Source: Thermoplasmata archaeon
GTDB lineage: Archaea; Thermoplasmatota; Thermoplasmata; Lutacidiplasmatales; UBA184
DNA: 64,000 nucleotides
Assembly (NCBI GenBank): GCA_021817605.1
Contig: JAKAUN010000009.1
Span: 62,001 to 126,000, forward strand
Direction: 5' to 3'
Shown: positions 24,385 to 34,936 of the stretch, piece by piece
Layout: every line of letters starts with the position of its first letter
Numbering within the stretch: position 1 is the stretch's first letter
Notes under the pieces: generated by a model
Told to the model about the DNA's origin: nothing
The model's input: only the letters and a program-made list of their open reading frames with translations
The model's database searches: none
Made by a program: the position numbers and the translations under genes

Positions 24385-25487
24385 CGGGTCCGCGGACGGG
24401 CCCCGCGCTCGCGGGCGAGCGCGGCCGCACCGATGAGCGTCGCGTTCTCCCCGAGCTGCGCCTCGACCACCTGCGCTCCCGCAGCTGGAGGCTGGCAACG
24501 GGCGCGGACGGCCGTTCGGACCGCTGACGGGAACTCGGGCATACCCCGAAGCAATCCGCCTCCGAGGACGAGGACGGCGGGGTTGAAGGCGTTCACGACG
24601 CTCACCGCCCCGTCCGCGAGGTAGCGCTCGGTCTCGCGGACCAGGCGTCGGGCGAGAGGGTCGCGACGGCGGTAGGCGCGAAAGAGCGTGCCGGCGGAGA
24701 TCGCCTCGGGCGAACCCCCCGCGAGCTTGAGGATCGTCCGCCCGGCATGCGGGTCCTCTCGGACCGCCTCCCGGGTCCGCTCTTCGATGGCCCAGCCGCC
24801 GGCGTAGGCCTCGAAGCAGCCCCAGCTCGGGCAGTGGCACTTGCGGCCCCCGCTCACTATCGTGAGGTGCCCGACCTCGCCGGCGGCGTGGGAGCTTCCT
24901 TCGACGAGCCGACCACCGACGATGGCGGAGCCTCCGATCCCGGTTCCGAAGACGAGTCCGAAGAGCTCCTCCACTCCCCTGCCCGCTCCGAAACGCCACT
25001 CGGCGTAGGTCGCGGCACGAGCGTCGTTCACGACGCTCACGGAAGCGATCCCCAGCGCGTCGGAGACCCGTCGGGCGAGGGGAACGTCGCGCCAGCCGAG
25101 GTTGGGGGCATGCACGACAGAGCCGCTCATCGGGTCGACCTGCGCCGCGACGCCGAGACCCACCCGGGTAACGGGGCTGGCTGCCTCTTTGAGGCAGAGC
25201 TCGGCGGAGGCGACCAGACTACGGAGGACGCCGCCCGGGCCGTCGTTGGCATGCAGGTGACGCCCGCTGTGGACGAGGAGCCGCCCTCGGGTGTCCACGA
25301 GGGCGCTGACGACCTTGGTCGCGCCGAGATCGATCCCGAGGACGGCCGCACGGGCTCGCGTCGCCGTGCGGTCGGACGGGCGTCGGGAGGTCGGGCGCGT
25401 CACAGGGCTCCGTCGTGGACCCACCGCATCGGGGCCCACGAGCTCTTGGGGAGGCTCGGGGGCTCTTGGCCTCTCCGGACGAGGCAC
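24381..25487 (-). CDS. ROK-family sugar kinase (glucokinase-like)
   Basis: 368 residues from GTG 25487 (GTG 25403 is an alternative that trims 28 residues). The phosphate-1 motif is VLGIDLGATKVVSAL, then GTGIGGSAIVGG. The ROK zinc site is GEVGHLTIVSGGRKCHCPSWGCFEAYAGG in family terms, with the CxC and C residues visible. Phosphorylates glucose or a related hexose with ATP at the entry of glycolysis. It is the last gene of a minus-strand run small protein, triosephosphate isomerase, ROK. An N-acetylmannosamine kinase or a transcriptional ROK is less likely because no HTH is present. Confidence 0.88.
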   Translation of the reverse strand: MPRPERPRAPEPPQELVGPDAVGPRRSPVTRPTSRRPSDRTATRARAAVLGIDLGATKVVSALVDTRGRLLVHSGRHLHANDGPGGVLRSLVASAELCLKEAASPVTRVGLGVAAQVDPMSGSVVHAPNLGWRDVPLARRVSDALGIASVSVVNDARAATYAEWRFGAGRGVEELFGLVFGTGIGGSAIVGGRLVEGSSHAAGEVGHLTIVSGGRKCHCPSWGCFEAYAGGWAIEERTREAVREDPHAGRTILKLAGGSPEAISAGTLFRAYRRRDPLARRLVRETERYLADGAVSVVNAFNPAVLVLGGGLLRGMPEFPSAVRTAVRARCQPPAAGAQVVEAQLGENATLIGAAALARERGARPRTR

Positions 25488-25526
25488 CGCCCGGGACCGG
25501 GGGAGCGCGGCAGGCGGCCGCGACCG

Positions 25527-26180
25527 CTAGAACCCCGAAAGGAGGTCCTCGATGGCTCTCCGCGGCTCGCGTGCGCGCGTGACTGCGCTGGCCACCAGGA
25601 TCCCTTCGCTTCCGAGCTCGAGGGCCCGGGCGACATCGACACGGGAGTGGACCCCGGCGCCGCAGAGGACGCGGGTGGAGCGCGAGACCGACCTCACCGC
25701 TCGGACGGTGTTGGCGACCAGTTCCGGTCGCGCGGTGGAGACGGCACGTCGCCCGCCGATGAGCTCGGGAGGCTCCACCGCGAGGTACGGAGGCTCGAAC
25801 GCCGCGAGCTGCTTGGCCCGGCGCTCGTCGCGGGCGCAGACCACGGCGACCAAGCCGAGAGCGCCCAGCCGGCGGATCGCCTCCCCTGTCGCGTCCGTCG
25901 ACAACGGGTGCTCGGAGTGGTTCACCAGGCTCCCGCGGGCTCCCGACGCCGCGAGGGCTTCGGCGGGGACGAAGCCGGTGCGGGCCCCCGGCTCGACCGG
26001 ATCGACATGCTGCGCGAGGACCGGGATAGGGACCTCCGAGACCACGCGCCCGAGGTCCGGGAGCGCCGGAGCGATGGCGACCGCGACCCCGGCGGCGCTT
26101 CCGGCCCGGTAGAGCTCGCGGGCGATCCGAAGGCCCGCCATCCCGAGGACCTCGGGATAGGCCTTGAGATTGAGGACCAG
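25527..26180 (-). CDS. tpiA: triosephosphate isomerase, archaeal type
   Basis: Interconverts dihydroxyacetone phosphate and glyceraldehyde 3-phosphate in glycolysis/gluconeogenesis. The short archaeal form is seen: LVLNLKAYPE (catalytic Lys), QHVDPVEPGARTGFVPAEAL, VNHSEHPL (catalytic His) and AVEPPELIGG (catalytic Glu). The phosphate loop is LCGAGVHSR and GILVASAV. Length of ~217 residues fits the archaeal family. The oddity is the start: no in-frame ATG, GTG or TTG lies near the first strand. The best position is CTG 26180; the next canonical start is about 48 codons upstream inside the preceding gene and would add an unnatural Ser/Arg-rich tail. Confidence 0.85.
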   Translation of the reverse strand: MVLNLKAYPEVLGMAGLRIARELYRAGSAAGVAVAIAPALPDLGRVVSEVPIPVLAQHVDPVEPGARTGFVPAEALAASGARGSLVNHSEHPLSTDATGEAIRRLGALGLVAVVCARDERRAKQLAAFEPPYLAVEPPELIGGRRAVSTARPELVANTVRAVRSVSRSTRVLCGAGVHSRVDVARALELGSEGILVASAVTRAREPRRAIEDLLSGF

Positions 26181-26202
26181 TACTGGGGAGCCGAGAGGGG
26201 GC

Positions 26203-26412
26203 TTAGTGGACGGCCGCCTGCTTGACGCGTTTCGGCCGGGAACAGATCGCGTACTCGTCCCCGTCGAAGAAGACCTCCCGGTCCGGGTGTTTGCGCTGGA
26301 GTTCGGAGATCCTCGCGAGGACATCTTCGAGTGTTGTGGATTCATCGTTGGGGTCGATCCTCAGGTGCACCGTCTTCTCGGGCCGCTCGGTCGGTTGACC
26401 GGTTCCGGGCAT
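26203..26412 (-). CDS. small conserved-looking protein upstream of TIM
   Basis: 69 residues: an N-terminal tail, then KTVHLRIDPNDESTTLEDVL, a helix ARISELQRKHPDREV and a strand pair FFDGDEYAICSRPKR. Composition and codon use look natural. It has no recognised domain; the alternating charged pattern suggests a compact alpha/beta protein. It precedes the TIM gene on the same strand with about 22 bp between, so the two are probably co-transcribed. A TATA-like element (minus strand gcttaatt, about 26450) lies about 38 bp upstream. No function is assigned. Confidence 0.6.
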   Translation of the reverse strand: MPGTGQPTERPEKTVHLRIDPNDESTTLEDVLARISELQRKHPDREVFFDGDEYAICSRPKRVKQAAVH

Positions 26413-26583
26413 GAGGCTTCGGGAGGAAGGGAGCACAGCGGCCCCAATTAAGCATTCTAACGGGCGATCGTTGCCCGCGGCCACCTCGGGATCCGGTATT
26501 CTCCTCGCGCGGACGACGCACCGGCCAAGGTAATTTGCGCCCGGGCGTTGGCGCCCCGCGCACGAGCAGGGCTCCTGCGCACG

Positions 26584-28689
<2,106 letters not shown>

Positions 28690-28761
28690 CTCCCGGTGGC
28701 CGTCGGGTCACGGGACCCTCGTTGGGCTCTCCGCCGGCCCCCGCCGGCTCGGACTCGGACG

Positions 28762-29463
28762 CTACCCGGCCCCGGGCACGGTCCTGGGCGCGTAGGCCGG
28801 AATGTAGAGAAGGTGGATCGACGCCAAGAGGAGCCAGAGCAGCAGGGGGGCGGCCGCGAGCCGCTCCATGCCGCCGCGTCCCAGGGCGAAGTAGTCTCCC
28901 GCGGCGTAGAGGCCGATGGCGACCAGGCTGACGAGGCCAGAGAACAGGGTGTAGGCACGGTAGCCGTCCCATCGCGTGTCACGGAACATCGCCAGCGAGA
29001 GGAAGACCAAGGCGAGCCCTCCGCCCACGAAGGCGATCGCCGCGGAGACGACATGGACCGAGCCGTTCACGTTCTCCGGGAATAGCCCCACCCCCGCCAG
29101 CCCGAGCCCTGCGACCAGGAGAGCGCCGAGGCCGAGGGCGCTCGTGCGCCGCTTCGGCGGGAACGCCGACGCCACCAGGAGGGCGCCGAGCACCACCAGC
29201 GCGCCGAGGACGAGGAGGGAGACGTTGAAGAGCACGTGGTACGGCGAGCAGACGACCGACGAGGTGCTCGTGGGATACGGGCCGCAGGCCGTGTTTCCGA
29301 GGTCGCTGATCACGTTGTGGGAGAGGCTGTAGGGATGGGTCCAGGCAAGCTGGACCCCGGCCATCACGAGCAGGAACTGCAGGGTCCCGAAGAACCAGAG
29401 CGCCGCCGCGTGGTGGACCGAGCGACGCACCAGGGGCCCGAGCTTGGGATCGGAGACCGCCAT
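28762..29463 (-). CDS. DUF998-type membrane protein
   Basis: 233 residues with six predicted helices: FFGTLQFLLVMAGVQLAWT, VLFNVSLLVLGALVVLGALL, LGLGALLVAGLGLAGVGLF and three more. The signature ISDLGN after the first helix, the PYHVLFNVSL stretch and the FPENVNGSVHVVSAAIAF segment match DUF998 proteins, whose function is unknown. It is related to the protein at 48752-49411, which shares the TNLGT/ISDLGN and FNVSLVVLG patterns. ATG 29463 (MAVSDPKLG) avoids an unlikely Ser/Thr-rich extension. It is convergent with the acetyl-CoA synthetase gene. Confidence 0.75.
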   Translation of the reverse strand: MAVSDPKLGPLVRRSVHHAAALWFFGTLQFLLVMAGVQLAWTHPYSLSHNVISDLGNTACGPYPTSTSSVVCSPYHVLFNVSLLVLGALVVLGALLVASAFPPKRRTSALGLGALLVAGLGLAGVGLFPENVNGSVHVVSAAIAFVGGGLALVFLSLAMFRDTRWDGYRAYTLFSGLVSLVAIGLYAAGDYFALGRGGMERLAAAPLLLWLLLASIHLLYIPAYAPRTVPGAG

Positions 29464-29485
29464 GGCGGCGAGAGAGGGTCGCTCC

Positions 29486-29629
29486 TTACTTCTCGCGGGC
29501 GTTCCGCTCGTAGGAGGCGTCGCTCGCGCGCTTGAGCCGGGCGCCGTCCCGGTCACAGACGGGCCGTGCGCTCGGAGGCACGTCGATGACGTACCCTCCC
29601 CCGCACTTCGGGCACTCGTAGTACGGCAT
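29486..29629 (-). CDS. 47-residue zinc-ribbon protein
   Basis: MPYYECPKCGGGYVIDVPP followed by PVCDRDGARLKRASDASYE. One CxxC knuckle and a lone Cys in PVCDRDG are visible, as in short zinc ribbons or rubredoxin-like stubs whose fourth ligand may be His or another Cys in a dimer. The ATG lies about 36 bp from a TATA-like ctataaagg (about 29660-29668) in the gap to the divergent methyltransferase. It is upstream of the DUF998 gene on the same strand (22 bp), possibly co-transcribed. The longer frame to 29725 would cross the promoter. Confidence 0.5.
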   Translation of the reverse strand: MPYYECPKCGGGYVIDVPPSARPVCDRDGARLKRASDASYERNAREK

Positions 29630-29711
29630 GGGCTCGACCGGCCGGGGGATGAGGTCCGACCTATAAAGGAACCGACCTTCCTCGCGAGAGGGAGTCGGGC
29701 TGGACCGCAGA

Positions 29712-30662
29712 GTGCGGAACCTCACCTACGGCGACGCGCCGGGCGGGGGACATCCGACCGGTCGGAGCAGGCGGTCGGCGGCCGCACAGGAGGGCGAGAG
29801 CTCTCCTGAGCGTTTCGCCGAGCTTTCCCCCTACCGCGCCGAGCGCGAGTGGACACGGTACGAGGGAACGGCCCAGCGCGACCTCTTCCGGGAGCTCCGC
29901 GAGAGGTTCCTGGAAAGGAACCGGCGGGCGTGCGCCTGGACCCTTGACGGCGGGGCAGGGCCCGGGCGGTTCACCGCGCTGCTTGGCGGGAGCGGCGCAC
30001 GACGTGTCGCACTCGACCTCTCCGTCGAGATGCTCCGACTCGCCCGGAGCGGCCGCGCCGGCGCGCCTGGAGCGGAGGGAGCGCCTTTCGTGGTCCGCGG
30101 CGACCTCGGCGCAGCGCCGTTCGCTTTCGGCTCCTTCGGTCAGGTGGCTCTTCTCGGCAACGTCCTTGGCTTCGCGGGCCCGGCCGGGGAACGGCTCCTT
30201 TCCGAGGCCGAGAGGCTGCTCACTGTTGATGGGCTGCTCCTCCTCGAGATCGCTCCCGGGCCCGGGGTCAGGTCCGCCTACCTCGAACGCCTCCCCGCTT
30301 CTGCGGTCGGGCGCCTCTTCGAGGCGCCGCCTCGGGCGGTCGTGCCGCGGATCCTTCGGGAGGGTTTCGTCCGGGAGCCGCGACGCCATCGGGAGCGGGG
30401 GTTCAAGCGTTGGAGCGTCCCCGAGATCGTCGGGCGCTACGGTGCTCCCCTCTGGGCGGTGCAGGAGATCCTTGCCGTTGCCCCCGCGCTTGGGGCGGAC
30501 CCGGCGCGGATCGGGGCGGTGGCCTCCCGTCGGCGTGCCTGGGCGCGGCTCCTCGAGACCGAGGAGGCCGTGGGACACCAGAGGGGCTGCTGGGAAGAAT
30601 CGGCTGCGGTACTCGTTGCCGTGCGGAGGACCGGAGGCGCCCCCGTCCCCCCTCCGTCCTAG
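29712..30662 (+). CDS. class I SAM-dependent methyltransferase
   Basis: 316 residues from GTG 29712. Motif I is WTLDGGAGPGRFTALL; the acidic end of beta-2 is RRVALDLSVEMLRLA; motif IV-like is GSFGQVALLGNVLGFAG; motif V-like is LTVDGLLLLEIAPGPG. The N-terminal ~75 residues (FAELSPYRAEREWTRYEGT) resemble those of UbiE/MenG-type methyltransferases. The C-terminal part is long and basic. The acceptor molecule is unknown. It is divergent from the 47-residue zinc-ribbon gene and may share its ctataaagg promoter. Confidence 0.8.
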   Translation: MRNLTYGDAPGGGHPTGRSRRSAAAQEGESSPERFAELSPYRAEREWTRYEGTAQRDLFRELRERFLERNRRACAWTLDGGAGPGRFTALLGGSGARRVALDLSVEMLRLARSGRAGAPGAEGAPFVVRGDLGAAPFAFGSFGQVALLGNVLGFAGPAGERLLSEAERLLTVDGLLLLEIAPGPGVRSAYLERLPASAVGRLFEAPPRAVVPRILREGFVREPRRHRERGFKRWSVPEIVGRYGAPLWAVQEILAVAPALGADPARIGAVASRRRAWARLLETEEAVGHQRGCWEESAAVLVAVRRTGGAPVPPPS

Positions 30663-30795
30663 GAGCGGAGGGGCCCGAAGGCGTCGGCCGGACGGGCGCT
30701 CTTGCGGGAAGGCGCCACGGAGGCTCCCGGGGGCTTCGGCCGACTTTGCCAACATTAATTAGGCAGGGTCCCGCCCTTGAATGGGCGGGGGTCCC

Positions 30796-33516
30796 ATGCC
30801 TAAGCGGAACCCGCCCTCCTCAAGCGACCGTACCACGCGTCGGCGGACAGGCCTCAGTGGTCAGGACCTGGAGGCGGCCAAACGGGACGCGCTCCTCCAA
30901 CTCAAGATCGGCCGCTCGGCCCATCTGTTGACGGTCGTGGTCTCGGCCCTCCTCGGGCTCGACGCGATCCTTCTTCTGTTCTTCTTCTCGCCGCTCCCCA
31001 CGCTCACGGGAGCCGAGCACGGCTCCGCCGCGGTGCTGCCGACCGTCTACCTGCTCCTCCCGCTCCTGGCAGCGGTTCTGCTATCGACGATCGGGCTCGG
31101 AACCAAGTGGGCGGAGTTCCGCTACTGGCCGTGGGAGGGTCACTTCAGTGCTTCCGTCGGAGGCGTCGCGCTGAGCCTCGTCGCGGCCGGCCTCTACGTG
31201 GGCCGCGTGGAGGGGTTCGGGCCGTGGGGGAGCCACGCGCTGTTCCCGGGGTTCCTCGCCCTCACGCTCGCGACGATCACCGTTTCGCTGCTCGGGCTCG
31301 CGCTCACCTGGCGCCCGTGGGGAAGCCGCCAGTATGCGAGCGCCCTCTGCGCCCTCCTCCCGCTCGCCACCTCCCTGCTCGTCTACTTCCCCCCGACGCA
31401 GACGGGCACCGGCTCGGAGCCCCTCGCGGTGGCGCTCCTCGTCTCGGCCGTCCTCTACCAGACGTCGGGGTCTTTCCTCCACCTTCTCTCCTCCGGCACG
31501 CAGCCCCACCGCCAGGCGCTCGTCCTCTCCGGCCAGACCCGCATCGGACAGCTGGCGGACGAGGTCCAGCAGAAGGAGGAGGCGCTACGCTTCCGAGAGC
31601 TCGCGTTGCTCCGCCGCGAGGCGGATGTCGAGACCGCTGAGGCCTCCGCCCGACGGCGCCAGGAGATCGTCTCCGCCTCCAAGGACCGCCTCGAGACCCT
31701 CGACGGCGACCTGCGGCAACGCTCCGACGCGCTCGCCCAGAAGGAGCGGGATCTGGCCGGGCAGGCCGCCGAGCTCGAGGGGAAACGCCGGGCGGCGGAC
31801 GACCGGGAGAAGTCGCTTGGCATCAAGTCCCACGAGCTCGACCAGGTGGTCGTGGGGCTCAACGAGAGGGCAGAACGGCTCTCCGGGCGCGAAGGCGAAC
31901 AGGCCCAGCGCGACGTGGAGCTTGCCGAGCGGCTGGGCGAGGTCGAGCGGAGGGAGGCCGAGCTGCCTCAGCACGAGGAGCGCCTGGCGGCCCGCGAGCA
32001 GCAGATCGCGGAGAAGACCACGGAGATCCTTCGTCGGGAGGGCGAGGTCGCGGCCCGCGAGCAGGCGGCTCCTGCCGCCGGCCGTGGAGCGGCCGCCCCG
32101 TCGGCCCTCGAGCAGGACCTCGCTGCCCGCGAGGCGCGCTCCCGGCATCTCAAGACGCTCCTGGACGAACAGAACGCGCTGTTGAGCCAGCGCGCGCAGG
32201 AGGTCGCCTCCCAGGCACGCACGAACGAGGTCGCTCGACGCCAGATCGCCGAGCGTCAGGCGACCGTCGCAGCACGGGAGGCGGCGCTCGCCCAGAAGGA
32301 GGCCGACCTCGTGAGCCGGCTCAAGGCGGTCGAGCAGCGTGACAGCCAGCTCACGGGCATGCTCAAGGACTACCAGGGACGGCTCCAGGAGGTCGGGCGC
32401 CAGCAGGCCGAGATCGCCCGCAAGTCGGTCGACGTCGACCGCTCCCTCGCATCGCTGCCCGACCGGGAGAAGATCCTCGCCGAACGCGAGGGGAAGCTCG
32501 CGCAGGCGCTCTCCGAGCTCGAGCACCGGGAGGCTGGCCTGCTCTCCCGCGAGCGGGCCGCCGAGGCAAGCGAGGCCGAAGTGGCTCTGCGTCGCCCGGA
32601 AGCCGACTGGAGCTCCGGAGCGACCCGGGAGGCTGCGCCACCCGTGGCGTCGGCGGCTTCCGCGGCTGGCACCGGGCGTTCCTCACGGCCGATGCGTGCG
32701 CGCCTGTTCTCCTCGTCTTCCGAGCGCCCGCCACGCCCTGACCCGGAGAGCCAAGACGCCTCCGATACCCTCGCCCCGGCCGGCTCCCGTCGGTACCCCG
32801 ACCGTCTTGCCAGCGGCACCCCGCGCTTGGACGACCTGCTGCTGGGCGGCCTTCCGCCTCGCAGCCACGTGGCGCTGGTAGGGGATGCGTTCGTCGGGAA
32901 GGAGATCACGCTCTACGCCTTCGTCGCGGAGGGGCTCAAACGCTCCGAGCCGATCGTCCTCGTCACGGCGACCCGGTCTCCCGAGGAGGTCTCCGAGAGC
33001 CTGGGGCTGCTCCTTCCTCAGTTCCGTGAGTTCGAGCAGAAGGGCAAGGTGACCTGGGTCGATGCCTCGGGGGCGCAAGCGACCGCGGGGCCCCACCGTC
33101 TGCTCCCGCATGGGGCCGACGACCTCGCCGGGATACTCTCGGCGCTCGTCCGGGCCTCCAAGGAGTTCTCGGAGAAGCCGCCCGGAAGGTTCCGCGTGGG
33201 CTTCCTCGGGCTCTCCGCGGTCCTCGCGCACGGCGACGAGCGGGCCGGGTTCTCCTTCCTGCAGAACGTGGTCGGAATCCTCAAGCCCCGCGACGCGATC
33301 GCGATGTACTCGCTCGAGGCCGGGGCGCTCTCCGAGCCCCAGGTCGAGTCGCTGCTCTCGCGGATGGACGGGGCGATCCTGTTCCGCCAGGACCGCGACA
33401 GGACGTTCCTCTCCGTGAAGGGATTCGGCGATGTCGAGACCCGGGACTGGATCGAGTGTCGCGCCACGAACCGTGCGCTGGTCGTGGGCTCGTTCGCCCT
33501 CGAGAGGATCCGCTGA
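30796..33516 (+). CDS. membrane-anchored coiled-coil protein with KaiC/RecA-like domain
   Basis: 906 residues. Six TM helices (residues ~35-225; for example LLTVVVSALLGLDAILLLFFF and VLPTVYLLLPLLAAVLLSTIG) are followed by ~350 residues of heptad-rich coiled coil (QQKEEALRFRELALLRREAD, HEERLAAREQQIAEKTTEIL). A Ser/Pro linker leads to a RecA/KaiC-like domain (LASGTPRLDDLLLGGLPPRS). The P-loop reads GDAFVGKE: the final Ser/Thr of Walker A is Glu, so ATP binding may be altered. ATG 30796 is preferred; ATG 30781 sits at or before the expected transcript start from attaatta (30754-30761). Its role may be scaffolding or signalling at the membrane. Confidence 0.8.
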   Translation: MPKRNPPSSSDRTTRRRTGLSGQDLEAAKRDALLQLKIGRSAHLLTVVVSALLGLDAILLLFFFSPLPTLTGAEHGSAAVLPTVYLLLPLLAAVLLSTIGLGTKWAEFRYWPWEGHFSASVGGVALSLVAAGLYVGRVEGFGPWGSHALFPGFLALTLATITVSLLGLALTWRPWGSRQYASALCALLPLATSLLVYFPPTQTGTGSEPLAVALLVSAVLYQTSGSFLHLLSSGTQPHRQALVLSGQTRIGQLADEVQQKEEALRFRELALLRREADVETAEASARRRQEIVSASKDRLETLDGDLRQRSDALAQKERDLAGQAAELEGKRRAADDREKSLGIKSHELDQVVVGLNERAERLSGREGEQAQRDVELAERLGEVERREAELPQHEERLAAREQQIAEKTTEILRREGEVAAREQAAPAAGRGAAAPSALEQDLAAREARSRHLKTLLDEQNALLSQRAQEVASQARTNEVARRQIAERQATVAAREAALAQKEADLVSRLKAVEQRDSQLTGMLKDYQGRLQEVGRQQAEIARKSVDVDRSLASLPDREKILAEREGKLAQALSELEHREAGLLSRERAAEASEAEVALRRPEADWSSGATREAAPPVASAASAAGTGRSSRPMRARLFSSSSERPPRPDPESQDASDTLAPAGSRRYPDRLASGTPRLDDLLLGGLPPRSHVALVGDAFVGKEITLYAFVAEGLKRSEPIVLVTATRSPEEVSESLGLLLPQFREFEQKGKVTWVDASGAQATAGPHRLLPHGADDLAGILSALVRASKEFSEKPPGRFRVGFLGLSAVLAHGDERAGFSFLQNVVGILKPRDAIAMYSLEAGALSEPQVESLLSRMDGAILFRQDRDRTFLSVKGFGDVETRDWIECRATNRALVVGSFALERIR

Positions 33517-33591
33517 AGCGCTCGTGGCGCCCGGGGAGGCCTCCGAGACGACGGCCCCGCCCTATTTCTGCGCCGCAGGGCTAGCCTCTCC

Positions 33592-34464
33592 GTGAACGAG
33601 GCGCGCGCCGAGCCGGCTCCACCCTCTTCCGGGGAGCTGTGCATCCCCCAACCCCCGGGCGGCGGTCAGGACGGTCCGGTCCGGGCGGTGACCCTCGACC
33701 TGTGGCACACCCTGGTCTATCTCGAGCCGGAAGCGGAGGAGGCGTACATGCGTGCCCAGCTCGACCTGGCGACCGACGCGCTTGCCTCCTCCCCCGGCCC
33801 TGCAGGTGCGGCCGAGCTCGGGGTCGAAGAGCTGCGGGCGGCCTTTGCCGCGGAGTACGGCGCGGCCGTTGCGGCGGCGCAAGGGGGGAGCTCCGTGACC
33901 CCAGCCCAGCAGCTCGAGCGCGCGGCGGCACGCACGGGACGAGAGGTGGACACCCCGGCCTACCTCAAACGCCTGCACGAGCTGGTCGCGGCCACGCCCT
34001 TCCAAAAGGCCCCGGGAGCGCTTCAGATGTTGGCAGAGCTGCGCGAGCTCGGGCTGCGCACGGCCGTCATCTCGAACACCACCGGAGAGCCGGGGGCAGC
34101 GCTCCGCCCGGTCCTGCGCCGCCTGGGGTTCGACGGGCTTCTCGAGACCTTCGTCTTCAGCGACGAGCGCCCGTGGTCGAAGCCCGCCGCGGAGATCTTT
34201 GTCGATGCCCTCTCGAGACTCGGCGCGGATCCGTCCCGCGCCGTTCACGTAGGGGACGGCTGGGTCGACATCGAAGGGGCGCGCCGAGCAGGGTTCCGGG
34301 GAGGGATCCTATACACCGGCCTCCAGCGCTACGGGGAGCAGTACCGCGCCCTCTTCCTCCCGGAGGGGTGGACCAATCCCCCGGCCCAGTACAGGGTCGA
34401 GCGGCTCGAGGAGATCCCCCGGCTCGCCTGCCGTCTTCTGGACGGCGCGGCGGGCGGAGCGTAG
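33592..34464 (+). CDS. HAD-superfamily hydrolase
   Basis: 290 residues from GTG 33592. Motif I is VTLDLWHTLVYL, in which the usual second Asp of DxD is Trp. Motif II is TAVISNTTGE, motif III Lys is in PWSKPAAEIF, and motif IV is VHVGDGWVDIEGA. A helical cap lies between motifs I and II (about residues 45-150). The DLW variant is seen in archaeal and haloacid-dehalogenase-like HADs, where the transphosphorylating Asp is absent, so hydrolysis of a C-halide or a specific phosphate is possible. The substrate is unknown. It lies 75 bp after the KaiC-like gene on the same strand. Confidence 0.85.
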   Translation: MNEARAEPAPPSSGELCIPQPPGGGQDGPVRAVTLDLWHTLVYLEPEAEEAYMRAQLDLATDALASSPGPAGAAELGVEELRAAFAAEYGAAVAAAQGGSSVTPAQQLERAAARTGREVDTPAYLKRLHELVAATPFQKAPGALQMLAELRELGLRTAVISNTTGEPGAALRPVLRRLGFDGLLETFVFSDERPWSKPAAEIFVDALSRLGADPSRAVHVGDGWVDIEGARRAGFRGGILYTGLQRYGEQYRALFLPEGWTNPPAQYRVERLEEIPRLACRLLDGAAGGA

Positions 34465-34470
34465 GCCGGC

Positions 34471-34746
34471 CTACTCCTCGCCCATGTGGCGCGGCGTAGG
34501 GATGACCTTCGGCTGCTCGGCCTCGGTCGGCATCCCGGTCTTTCCGGGCACGATCTCGCAGTCCCGCCAGCCGACCCCGACCGTCACCTTGGGGAAGGCG
34601 ACCTTGAGGGTGTAGTTCGCGATCTTGCCGACGACGAGCCCCTGGGCTCCGGCGACCAGGTTGGGGTTCATCACCGAGAGGTCCCGGGTGAGCACCACGC
34701 GGGTCTTCCCGAAGACGATCTTGTCGAGCTCCTCGTGCTCCTGCAT
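34471..34746 (-). CDS. hypothetical protein, probably SH3-like barrel
   Basis: 91 residues. The middle, KTRVVLTRDLSVMNPNLVAG then AQGLVVGKIANYTLKVAF and VGVGWRDCEIV, alternates short strands around a GxxGxVxG turn, as in KOW/SH3-like domains such as NifZ or ribosomal KOW folds. This is fold-level inference only. Start ATG 34746 was chosen because the frame above it (to 34773) overlaps an AT-rich element (minus strand ttatccttt, about 34780). It is convergent with the HAD gene, 6 bp apart. Confidence 0.55.
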   Translation of the reverse strand: MQEHEELDKIVFGKTRVVLTRDLSVMNPNLVAGAQGLVVGKIANYTLKVAFPKVTVGVGWRDCEIVPGKTGMPTEAEQPKVIPTPRHMGEE

Positions 34747-34791
34747 GGCCCGGGCAACTACGACCGCGCCCAAAGGATAAGACTAGCGCGC

Positions 34792-34826
34792 CAACGGACC
34801 CACCCCCTGCGACGCGGGGTCCGTTG
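34792..34826. terminator. 10-bp inverted repeat near a small gene promoter
   Basis: caacggaccc (34792-34801) and gggtccgttg (34817-34826) pair perfectly around a 15-nt loop that itself contains a GC-rich cccc/gggg pairing. It lies between the divergent small gene (start 34746) and the AceTr-like gene (start 34937), so it terminates neither. A structured RNA, an operator or an insulating hairpin are possible. Confidence 0.35.
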
Positions 34827-34936
34827 AGCTCGGTGTGACGGCCGTTTTCGGCGATTTCGCTCGGCGGTGGGGCGTAACACCGAATTACCGTCGAAAAGAG
34901 GCATTTATCTACTAGGACCGCGTCGTCAGCCCCCGA

